A stretch of DNA of 64,000 nt, from contig LOEU01000017.1 in NCBI GenBank assembly GCA_001516025.1, positions 26,776-90,775 of the forward strand, given 5' to 3'. The position numbers were made by a program, and so were the translations under genes. The notes under the pieces are model-generated. The model had not been told where the DNA came from and did no database searches. It was given only the letters and a program-made list of their open reading frames with translations. The stretch is from a bacterium BRH_c32 (lineage in GTDB: Bacteria > Bacteroidota > Ignavibacteria > Ignavibacteriales > Melioribacteraceae). Below are positions 57,350 through 64,000 of the stretch, piece after piece. Every line of letters begins with the position of its first letter. Positions within the stretch are counted from its first letter, which is position 1.

Positions 57350-58271
57350 TCGCTTCTCTCTTATCGACTAAATGAATAAAAACATCTTCGAGTGTAGGGA
57401 CTATCTTATCAATACTTTTTATTTCCGAAACTGGATTTATATGTTCAATTAATTTTTCTTTGGCATCGAAGGTGTCTTTTACTAAGACGTGCAGACTATT
57501 TCCAAATAAAGATACTTCCAAAACATTTCTATTTTTGGAGAGCAGATCCATCGCTTCAATCGGGTTGGAACAATTGATTTCAAAAATCGGGTCAGTGATA
57601 TATTTCGTTTTGAGCTGCTTCGGATTGCCTTCGGCGATTAATTTACCTGCATCGATTAGAATAATATTATTACAATATTCCGCTTCTTCAAGGTAGTGAG
57701 TGGTAACGAAAACAGTTGTGCCCTGCGCTGAAAGGAGATTAATTAAATCCCAGAAATTCCTTCGTGATAATGGATCAACTCCGCTTGTCGGTTCATCTAA
57801 AAATACGATCTTAGGAGAATGAATTACTGCCGTGCCGAGAGCAAGACGCTGTTTAATTCCTCCCGGTAGAGAACCTGTAAGAATTTTTTCTTTTCCATTT
57901 AAATCGGCTATATCTAAGACCCATTTTTTTCTTTCATTTAATTTAGCACCGGTTAATCCATAGACTCCACCGAAGAAGTTTATATTCTCTTCAATTGTTA
58001 AATCGTTATAAAGGGAAAACCGTTGCGACATATATCCGATATTAAGTTTTACTTTATCGGAATCTTTATTAATACTATACCCGCCAACAAGTGCATCGCC
58101 TGATGTCGATGAAATAATGCCGCAGAGCATTTTTATTGTAGTCGATTTTCCCGCTCCGTTAGAACCAAGAAATCCGAAGACCTCTCCCTCATTTACCGTA
58201 AATGAAATATCATCTACCGAAATAAAAGACCCGAATTTTTTTGTAAGATTATATACTTCTATACTATTCAT
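57342..58271 (-). CDS. ABC exporter ATPase, second
   Basis: 309 residues. Walker A is FLGSNGAGKSTTIKMLCG, the Q loop is IGYMSQRFSLYNDLT, the signature is LPGGIKQRLALGTAV (LPGG in place of LSGG) and Walker B is IVFLDEPTSGVDPLSRR. The C-terminal 80 residues form the small regulatory domain often found in drug exporter ATPases (EVSLFGNSLHVLVKD). It overlaps the first ATPase by four bases and the following permease by eight. In E. coli the corresponding two ATPase domains are fused in YbhF; here they are separate genes. Confidence 0.92.
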   Translation of the reverse strand: MNSIEVYNLTKKFGSFISVDDISFTVNEGEVFGFLGSNGAGKSTTIKMLCGIISSTSGDALVGGYSINKDSDKVKLNIGYMSQRFSLYNDLTIEENINFFGGVYGLTGAKLNERKKWVLDIADLNGKEKILTGSLPGGIKQRLALGTAVIHSPKIVFLDEPTSGVDPLSRRNFWDLINLLSAQGTTVFVTTHYLEEAEYCNNIILIDAGKLIAEGNPKQLKTKYITDPIFEINCSNPIEAMDLLSKNRNVLEVSLFGNSLHVLVKDTFDAKEKLIEHINPVSEIKSIDKIVPTLEDVFIHLVDKREAND

Positions 58272-59170
58272 TTTTTTATCAGATGTATAAATACATTTTC
58301 AAGACTTGGAGAAATTATTCTATTGTCTATAAGTTCTAAATTTTTTTGTCTTAGCAATTCGAGAATTTTTTTCAAATCTTCTTCCGGTGATTGAGTAATT
58401 ATTTGAAGTCGATCTCCAAAAGATTGCACCTGCCAACTATTTTCATTGAGAATTTTAATTGCTTTTTGAAGTGGGGAGAGGACTAATTCAATTACTTTTA
58501 TCCCAGTGCTCTCTTTTACTTCTGCCGGTGTATCGAGGGCGATAATTTTTCCATTATTCATAAGTGCTATTCTATTACATCTTTCGGCTTCGTCTAAATA
58601 GGGAGTAGTCATAAATATTGTTATCCCTTCTTTTAGAAGATTAGAAAGGATCTTCCAAAAATCACGTCTCGAAACAGGATCAACTCCGGTAGTCGGTTCA
58701 TCAAGGAATAAAATCTCTGGCTGATGAATTAAACTGCAAGCCAAAGCTAGTTTTTGCTTCATTCCTCCCGAAAGTTTATCTGCTAATCGATCTCTGAACG
58801 GTTTTAGTTTTGTAAAATCTAATAGTTCATCTCTTCTTTTTTTATAATCTTTTACGTTATGTATCTCGGCGAAAAATTCAATATTTTCATCGACACTCAA
58901 ATCGCCATAAAGGGAAAATTTTTGCGAAAGGTAACCGATCTGCGATTGAATCTCTTTTCGCTCTTCGGTTATGTTTTTCTGGAATAAAGAAACCGTACCG
59001 CCATCCGGATTAAGGAGTCCGCACATAATTCTAAGAGTTGTGGTTTTACCCGCTCCATCGGGACCGACAAATCCAAACATCTCCCCCTCTTTTATATCGA
59101 AAGAGATATCTCTCACGGCTTCAATTTCACCGAAGTTTTTAGATAGTTTATTTATACTAATAATGCTCAT
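58268..59170 (-). CDS. ABC exporter ATPase, first
   Basis: 300 residues. Walker A is FVGPDGAGKTTTLRIMCGLL, the Q loop is IGYLSQKFSLYGDLS, the ABC signature is LSGGMKQKLALACSL and Walker B is ILFLDEPTTGVDPVSRR, with MTTPYLDEAERC as the H-loop region. Here the usual H-loop histidine position reads P, as in some two-ATPase exporters where only one site is fully active. It is transcribed after the HlyD gene, across a 221-base spacer, and is coupled by a four-base overlap to the second ATPase. Confidence 0.92.
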   Translation of the reverse strand: MSIISINKLSKNFGEIEAVRDISFDIKEGEMFGFVGPDGAGKTTTLRIMCGLLNPDGGTVSLFQKNITEERKEIQSQIGYLSQKFSLYGDLSVDENIEFFAEIHNVKDYKKRRDELLDFTKLKPFRDRLADKLSGGMKQKLALACSLIHQPEILFLDEPTTGVDPVSRRDFWKILSNLLKEGITIFMTTPYLDEAERCNRIALMNNGKIIALDTPAEVKESTGIKVIELVLSPLQKAIKILNENSWQVQSFGDRLQIITQSPEEDLKKILELLRQKNLELIDNRIISPSLENVFIHLIKK

Positions 59171-59391
59171 CTTTTAATACGGTCTCTTAATTATTGTAAA
59201 TCCCCGACTACTGAAAAATAATCTTCAAAAACACCACACCCGGCAAATAAATTTTCACTTCAGAAAATCCATCAACAAATTAACAACTACTTTCCTCGAA
59301 CAAAAAACCCTTCCGAAAGCAAAAAACTCTCATAAACAAAAAATTACCCCGCCTCCAAGAATCACTATAACTTAGGGGAGAATAGTTCTGA
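59171..59391 (-). other. Spacer inside the exporter operon, C-poor on the transcribed-sense strand
   Basis: 221 bases between the HlyD stop and the first ATPase start, with no gene on either strand. The plus strand is markedly G-poor, so the operon mRNA here is C-poor. No strong hairpin with a T run is visible, so read-through is likely. It may hold a secondary promoter or a processing site, but nothing specific is recognised. Confidence 0.4.
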
Positions 59392-60354
59392 TCAAAATAT
59401 TACTTTTGCGTCTGCGGGCATTCCTGCCTTTAGCTCATTATTTGGATTGGGGACTTCTATTTTAACTGCGAATACGAGTTTCGTTCTTTCATCTTTAGTC
59501 TGAATATTCTTTGGTGTAAACTCCGCTTCGGGTGAAATAAAAATTACTTTTCCCTCATAAACTTTGCCGGCATAAGAATCGGTTGTAATCTCGGCTTTTT
59601 GCCCTGTCTTAATCTTTCCGAGAACGTTTTCGGGAACGTAAATTACTAATTCCACAATACTTAAGTCGGTTATTTTAGCGAGAGAAGAAAGCATGGAAAC
59701 CGTTTCTCCCTTTTCGATGTATGATTTTACAACTGTTCCTTTTATTGGTGAAGTAACGAAACAATCCCTAATATTTTTTTCAATTAATTTTGATGCGGCA
59801 TCCGCCTTTTCGTAGTTAGCTTTTGCTTGAGCTATCTCTTCGGGACGCGCAAGATTTTTTATTTTAGAATAGTTCTCTTTAGCAGAATTGTATTGCGCTT
59901 TAGTTACTTCATAACGTGTATTAGTCTCTTCGAGCTGCCGTTTCGTAATCGAATTTGATTCAAATAAATTTACCATTCTCTCTTTATCGGATTCGGCTAA
60001 TTTATAATTTGCTTCGGCTTGGAGGAGCATTTCGTAAGAAGACTTAATGTCTTCGCTTCTTGCCCCTTTAACTAATAGATCATACTGCGCTTTAGCCATA
60101 TTTCGTCCCGCATTTGCCTGAAGAAGCTGAATTTCATAGAGTTCGTGATCGATTATTAGGAGAGTATCTCCCTCGCTCACATTGCTCCCCTCGTCTTTAT
60201 TTATTGAAAGAACTTTTCCCGAAACCTGCGAACTGATTATAGATTCGGTGGCTTCAATCGTTCCCGATTCTTCTATATATTCATTATTGTTATCACCCGA
60301 ACAGGAGGTAATAATTAGTGATAAAAGTAATATTGATCCGATTTTTGTTTTCAT
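59392..60354 (-). CDS. HlyD-family periplasmic adaptor lipoprotein (YbhG-like)
   Basis: 320 residues with a lipoprotein signal (IGSILLLSLIITSCSGDN; lipobox cysteine near 18). The biotinyl-lipoyl half-motif SSQVSGKVLSINKDEGSNVSEGDTLLIID comes first. A long coiled-coil hairpin (about 75-195, rich in Q, A, K and E) follows, then the second half TSPIKGTVVKSYIEKGETV. A beta barrel (VELVIYVPENVLGKIKTGQKAEI) completes it. It would link the ABC exporter to an outer-membrane channel, but no TolC-like gene is nearby. It overlaps the TetR gene by four bases. Confidence 0.92.
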   Translation of the reverse strand: MKTKIGSILLLSLIITSCSGDNNNEYIEESGTIEATESIISSQVSGKVLSINKDEGSNVSEGDTLLIIDHELYEIQLLQANAGRNMAKAQYDLLVKGARSEDIKSSYEMLLQAEANYKLAESDKERMVNLFESNSITKRQLEETNTRYEVTKAQYNSAKENYSKIKNLARPEEIAQAKANYEKADAASKLIEKNIRDCFVTSPIKGTVVKSYIEKGETVSMLSSLAKITDLSIVELVIYVPENVLGKIKTGQKAEITTDSYAGKVYEGKVIFISPEAEFTPKNIQTKDERTKLVFAVKIEVPNPNNELKAGMPADAKVIF

Positions 60355-60959
60355 TTTTCACTCTTTTGCGCTTTCTGGTGTAATTTTTTTGCTTTTTTTG
60401 TCTGAATACCATTTAGTAATAGATTAAAAGTATGATTAAATGCTTCGTTCAAAGAAAAGTTATTATTAATAAGAAATTCCGGATTGATAACAGAAGTAAC
60501 GGAATTAAGAAATATTGTCATTAAAATTGGAGTAGGTATATCACGTATTAATCCTTCCACCTTTCCTTCATCAATTATTTTAGATAGATTACCGAGAATA
60601 ACTTCTTTTCTTGTTTTGTCAATGTCATTCCAGTAATGAGGAGCGTGAGTTTGTAAATCTTCAATCCATCGTTTATCCACTTTTATTGACATTTCCAAGA
60701 AAAAACGAACTATTGCTTTAATTTTTGTAATTGAACTGCCGGTCTGTTCATTTAATAGCTTTAATACGTTTTCCTTTACAGTATCGCGGAAATTTTGTCC
60801 CACCTCTTCTACAAGTGCCATTTTAGTAGGGAAATGCTTATATATAGACTTCTTACTCATTCTTAGTTCTTTGGCTATCTCATCCATAGAGGTATTATAG
60901 AACCCATTTTTTATAAACAGTTCTCTTGTGAAGTGTAATATTTTTTCTTTTTCGTCCAT
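60351..60959 (-). CDS. TetR-family transcriptional regulator of the exporter operon
   Basis: 202 residues. The N-terminal helix-turn-helix is canonical: KILHFTRELFIKNGFYNTSMDEIAKELRMSKKSIYKHFPTKMALVEEV (residues 6-53). The C-terminal helices form the ligand and dimer domain, with a lysine-rich tail. It is the first gene of the operon and overlaps HlyD by four bases. A perfect 11-bp inverted repeat begins one base upstream of its ATG, a good candidate operator for autorepression. A drug or lipid-like inducer is expected but unknown. Confidence 0.93.
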   Translation of the reverse strand: MDEKEKILHFTRELFIKNGFYNTSMDEIAKELRMSKKSIYKHFPTKMALVEEVGQNFRDTVKENVLKLLNEQTGSSITKIKAIVRFFLEMSIKVDKRWIEDLQTHAPHYWNDIDKTRKEVILGNLSKIIDEGKVEGLIRDIPTPILMTIFLNSVTSVINPEFLINNNFSLNEAFNHTFNLLLNGIQTKKAKKLHQKAQKSEK

Positions 60960-60993
60960 TATAGAAACTAATTTTGTTTTAATAGTTTCTATA
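60960..60993. promoter_or_regulatory. Putative TetR operator
   Basis: A perfect inverted repeat with 11-bp arms, TATAGAAACTA (60960-60970) and its complement (60983-60993), spaced by 12 bases, directly abutting the tetR start. A second weaker symmetric element (CAAGAAA 61017-61023 and TTTCTTG 61036-61042) containing GTTTC half-sites lies further upstream and may be an additional binding site. Confidence 0.7.
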
Positions 60994-61140
60994 ATACTGT
61001 GTGAAAACTAAAAAGTCAAGAAATAGTTTCCAAAGTTTCTTGAATTTTTTGTAATTCTGTGGATTTGTATTAACTATGCTTTGTAATTTTTTTCGGTCTT
61101 TTATTAATTAGTTAAAAAGTTGAGGCAGGGTTAAATAACG

Positions 61141-61235
61141 GAATTCAAGACCCCGTAGTTTCATTAAAACTCTTCTAATGGAGTATAATCATAATGAATT
61201 GGCTTTATTTCAAGACCCCGTAGTTTCATTAAAGC
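61141..61235. CRISPR. Two-repeat orphan CRISPR-like remnant
   Basis: Two copies of a repeat with 25 identical bases (61144-61168 and 61209-61233; core CAAGACCCCGTAGTTTCATT) have period 65. If the repeat is taken as about 30 nt (61141-61170 and 61206-61235) the spacer is 35 nt. Size, the ATTTCAA-type start and the ATTAAA-type end resemble repeats of type I/III arrays. No cas gene is in the window, and there are only two repeats, so this is either a decayed array end or an unrelated intergenic repeat. Confidence 0.45.
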
Positions 61236-61264
61236 GGTGTGTTTTCTTTCGGACATATTAATTT

Positions 61265-62038
61265 CTACACTTTTATTCCCACTAAACGTATTACTGCAGC
61301 CTCGCCGGAGTGGTGTGCGCCTTCATTAAGAGTAATTATCTCTTTTGAAAATATCTTTATATCGAGATCAATAAAATCAGTTATGATATCTTCAAGTGAA
61401 TATAATACATCTAAATCCTGCGGACCGCCCGAATCTCTGCCCAATTGATCTTTTTCATAAGCTTCGAGTATTATAATCCCACCCGGTTTTAGTGTATTAA
61501 TCATTTTTTTATGGATTAATTGCCGATTTTCTTCGGGCAGATGGAAAAAAATTAAACCGATAGCATCATAATTATTATCAGGGAATGTCATTTCGGTTAA
61601 ATCACCGATTTGGTAATTTATATTCACATTTTTTTCAGCGGCTAATTTGAGAGCTTTTTCTTTCGCGGTAGAACTTTGGTCAACAGAGGTTACATCCCAC
61701 CCTAAAGTGGCAGCAAATACTCCATTTCTTGCTTCGCCATCTGCAGGAAGAAGGATCATAAGTCCATTATAATGAGTTACATTCTCATTTTGAAATTCTT
61801 CATCAGAACTATTTTTGTAATCAACCCGAACCGTTTTTAAATTATTCTCAGTATTCCCGGAGTCTAAGGGTTCGGGTTCTTTGGTATTGTTATCGTTAAA
61901 AGAGTTGCTTCCGGTTTTTATCTTTTCGTTAGTATAATTAGTCAATGTCTCTTTAAAAAATTCGTTAGGTTCAGTTCCATAGACAAAACCCTCCTTCGAA
62001 TATCTCTCATTCCAAAATTCTGCACCGAAACTATTCAT
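61265..62038 (-). CDS. SAM-dependent methyltransferase with inserted low-complexity loop
   Basis: 257 residues. The start FWNERYSKEGFVYGTEPNEFF and the later MILLPADGEARNGVFAATLGWDVTSVDQSS, IGLIFFHLP, LKPGGIIILEAYEKDQLGRDSGGP and EGAHHSGEAAVIRLVG match a class I methyltransferase family related to TehB and thiol methyltransferases. In other members the first motif leads almost directly into the SAM motif; here about 50 residues, rich in N, D, E, S and T, are inserted between residues 35 and 85. The Gly-rich SAM motif is itself slightly changed (LPADGEARNG). Substrate unknown; it probably methylates a small toxic molecule. Confidence 0.75.
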   Translation of the reverse strand: MNSFGAEFWNERYSKEGFVYGTEPNEFFKETLTNYTNEKIKTGSNSFNDNNTKEPEPLDSGNTENNLKTVRVDYKNSSDEEFQNENVTHYNGLMILLPADGEARNGVFAATLGWDVTSVDQSSTAKEKALKLAAEKNVNINYQIGDLTEMTFPDNNYDAIGLIFFHLPEENRQLIHKKMINTLKPGGIIILEAYEKDQLGRDSGGPQDLDVLYSLEDIITDFIDLDIKIFSKEIITLNEGAHHSGEAAVIRLVGIKV

Positions 62039-62152
62039 TTACACCTATATTAATTTTACAAAAGGAAAATAGTTATTAAACTATAATTTACAAAGACGTA
62101 AAAAGATAATTTCTTGTAAAATTATTTTTTGTAATGACAATATCGCTGATAC

Positions 62153-63456
62153 CTATTTTAGCATAATAATCTTTTTTGAAATAGTATTCGAGGAATTAAT
62201 TAATCTGTAAAAATATATTCCGGAAGAGAGCGAATTACCATTAGAATCTTTCCCATTCCAAATAATCGAGTGATTGCCTGCATCTTTATAACCATCGAGT
62301 AAAGTATTTACTATCTCTCCGAGCGAATTATAAATCTCCAAGCGAACATTCTCCCCTTTTGGAATAGTGTAATTTATTGTAGTACTCGGATTAAACGGAT
62401 TGGGATAATTATTTTCAAGATAAAATTCTGTAGGAGTTATATTTGTAATCTCTTCAATAGATGTTCCTCCTACCCCACTATTATTATAATGAAATAGTAC
62501 TCCATCATTACAAAGTATCCAGCCATGATTTTTATCTGTAAATACAATATCTCTTATTGAAGAAGTAGATGGATTAAGAAATTTTTCTGTCCATGTTGTC
62601 CCCATATCCTCACTATAATATAAATAAGCATGTGTTCTATCATAAGGAGCAAACCATATTTTGGATGAATCACCCGGTACAAATTCTAAATCACTTGCAC
62701 TTGTACCTTTTATTGATGTGCTTACCTGTACCCAATTATTTCCTCCATCAACTGTCCGATATAGTGTCGAAATAAAATTAGGATAAAGTCGGCTAAAAGC
62801 AAATCCAATATTTTCATTATAGAATTTTATAAAATGAAGATTAGTCGGCGCGTTATTTAGAGGAAATCAATTTTTCCCTCCATCAATAGTTTTATGCAAT
62901 ATTTCAGGATGTACACCCACAGGATAATAATAACCAATATTAGGATTAATGAAGTCAACCATTCGCCACATATCTCCGGATGTACCGCCGATAGATTGGT
63001 TAGCTGTATAATTTTCCCAAGTATCACCCCCGTTTGTTGTTCTTAAAAAAACCAGTTTTTGCGATGGACTAACTGCATCGCCCATTGCCACTCCATTATC
63101 CATATCGAAAAACTTAATGTAATTCATAAAAGTTGTTGTTTGAGGTTCTTTATAGCTCGTAATGAAACTTTGACCTCCATCTATGCTTTTATTGATTACT
63201 CCATTATCAGCGCATAAAATAATTTTATTATTATTTAAAATTACAACGTCCATATAACCAACATAAGGAGTAGTAATTGAATTCCAGATTTTTCCACCAT
63301 CATGCGTGATATATACTATATTTTTTCTTTCACCCTGGGAATTAAATAGTGCCGAAAATATTGCATTATTAGAATCGCAGGCATCAATTGCAAACCCATT
63401 TCCCCATGTAGTTATAAAATTACTTTGTCTTTCCCATTGTGAGTAAGTTGTCTGAT
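62153..63456 (-). pseudogene. T9SS-exported BNR/photosystem-repeat-like protein, disrupted
   Basis: On the minus strand one reading frame runs from about 63456 to 62153 with D/N-G-G-x-x-W repeats (HDGGKIW, NGGDTWENY, DGGNNW), typical of sialidase/Ycf48-like beta-propellers. It ends in a T9SS sorting domain (LENNYPNPFNPSTTINYTIP, SSGIYFYRLI). It is broken twice. First, a TGA at 62869-62867 stands where the repeat pattern DGGKN-W expects tryptophan. Second, the 5' part is missing because an IS3-family element begins at about 63457, and reading upstream gives a stop inside the element. Without these the frame is continuous. The rest of the gene may lie beyond the insertion, outside the window. 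Confidence 0.85.
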
Positions 63457-63526
63457 TGAACTATCCCCTGTATTGTGGACAAGAGGAAAAGCAAGTATAT
63501 TAATAAAAATAATATAGGAGCTAAAG

Positions 63527-63823
63527 ATGTCAGGTACAAGAAAAACCTACGACAAAGAATTTAAGATATCAGCAGTAAAGTTGGTATTGGATACAGGCAA
63601 ATCAGTAGACTGCATAGCCAAGGACCTTGGAATAAGTAGCAACTCATTATTTAACTGGAAGAAGCAGTACTTAGAAGATGCAAAGAATGCATTTCCCGGG
63701 AAAGGACATCTAAACCCTTCAGATGAAGAGATCAGGAAGAGGGATAAGGAGATAGCTATGCTAAAAATGGAGCGGGACATTTTAAAAAAAGCCATAGCGT
63801 ACTTTGCCAAGGTAAAGGAGTAA
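63527..63823 (+). CDS. IS3-family transposase OrfA
   Basis: 98 residues. The helix-turn-helix of the HTH_Tnp_1 family is clear: KTYDKEFKISAVKLVLDTGKSVDCIAKDLGISSNSLFNWKKQY (residues 6-48). It is followed by a leucine-zipper-like coiled coil (DEEIRKRDKEIAMLKMERDILKKAIAYFA) for multimerisation. AGGAG lies ahead of the ATG at 63527. The in-phase A_AAA_AAA heptamer at 63784-63790 near its end is the expected -1 frameshift site that produces the OrfAB transposase. Confidence 0.95.
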   Translation: MSGTRKTYDKEFKISAVKLVLDTGKSVDCIAKDLGISSNSLFNWKKQYLEDAKNAFPGKGHLNPSDEEIRKRDKEIAMLKMERDILKKAIAYFAKVKE

Positions 63824-63837
63824 AGTACAGGTTTATA

Positions 63838-64000
63838 ATGGAACACAGGAAAGAATATCCATTGTCAGAGTTCTCTAAAGTGCTTAATGTAAGCCGTTCA
63901 GGCTATTATAACTGGGTAAAGCACAGGTACAGCCAGAGAAAAATAGAAGAACGGGAATACCTGGCTTTGATCAGGAAATACTATCATTTAAGCAAAAACA
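63838..64000 (+). CDS. IS3-family transposase OrfB, N-terminal fragment
   Basis: Open in the -1 frame relative to OrfA to the end of the window; 54 codons from the ATG at 63838 (MEHRKEYPLSEFSKVLNVSRSGYYNWVKH). The S-R-S-G-Y-Y-x-W motif is the conserved start of IS3 OrfB (HTH_21 region). The frame is also open back to the slippery A run at 63784-63790, so a fused OrfAB is expected. The DDE catalytic core lies beyond the window end. Confidence 0.9.
   Translation, partial: MEHRKEYPLSEFSKVLNVSRSGYYNWVKHRYSQRKIEEREYLALIRKYYHLSKN

Larger units (their letters stand above)
63457..64000 (+). mobile_element. IS3-family insertion sequence, left end, truncated by window
   Basis: The left terminal repeat starts TGAACTATCCCC at 63457 and continues to TGTGGACAAG, matching the TG..CTG.CCCC...GTGGAC pattern of IS3-family ends. 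It is followed by orfA with a helix-turn-helix and by orfB in the -1 frame. The insertion interrupts the T9SS-protein gene. The right end and the target duplication lie outside the window, so completeness cannot be checked. Confidence 0.85.

Noticed and set aside
62867..62869. UGA read as tryptophan (alternative genetic code)
   Set aside because: Other genes in the window end at TGA with well-defined C-termini, and their tryptophans use TGG.

Overview
The window looks like a chromosomal segment around the replication origin of an AT-rich member of the Ignavibacteria (Bacteroidota/Chlorobi side of the tree). Three things suggest this. Base composition is strongly AT-rich. Two secreted proteins end in a type IX secretion (T9SS) sorting domain with the NYPNPFNP motif that is common in Ignavibacteria and relatives. 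The core genes dnaA-dnaN-recF-DUF721-gyrB-gyrA and mnmE-mnmG-rsmG lie in the same 40 kb. Lineage placement is inference from these traits, not from a search.

Layout. 1-147 is the tail of a CDF metal transporter. 231-4289 is a compact operon: ECF sigma factor, membrane anti-sigma-like protein with HEAT repeats, and two exported DUF4097 repeat proteins. It ends in a bidirectional terminator. 4394-10826 (minus) holds mnmE, a 739-nt spacer with two parS-like palindromes, mnmG, rsmG, a SIR2-domain gene and a PadR regulator. 11075-15774 (plus) holds clpB, a bile-acid:Na symporter-like gene and an MFS transporter. 15969-18187 holds an exported hydrolase, an ECF sigma gene split by a -1 frame change in an A8 run, and a membrane protein that is probably its partner. 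18416-28970 holds assorted metabolism: pepT, pyrimidine-nucleoside phosphorylase, DUF971, a small thiol-redox operon, an unrecognised internally duplicated protein, a thioesterase, a PLP deaminase, a deacetylase, an amidohydrolase and truA. 29038-33541 (plus) holds ADP-forming acyl-CoA synthetase, glgA and an epimerase. 33445-35616 (minus) holds a sugar transferase, an HEGGH membrane protein and asparaginase.

Origin. 35617-45871 carries dnaA, dnaN, recF, DUF721, gyrB, gyrA and a methionine gamma-lyase-family gene, all on the plus strand. Good DnaA boxes lie on both sides of dnaA, which makes this the likely oriC. A palindrome built from parS half-sites in swapped order and a 16-bp repeat on either side of dnaA are unexplained.

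Secretome and export. 46021-53166 holds two tandem M1-type metallopeptidase paralogues, a T9SS-tailed subtilase and a small exported protein. mscL and a CitMHS/NhaD-like transporter follow on the minus strand. 55090-60959 (minus) is a TetR-controlled exporter operon (TetR, HlyD adaptor, two ATPases, two ABC-2 permeases), with a strong inverted repeat next to the tetR start.

Accessory end. 61141-61235 looks like a two-repeat orphan CRISPR remnant. It is followed by a methyltransferase with an unusual insertion and by a T9SS-tailed gene inactivated twice: a tryptophan-position TGA and an IS3-family insertion. The insertion sequence begins at about 63457 and runs off the window.
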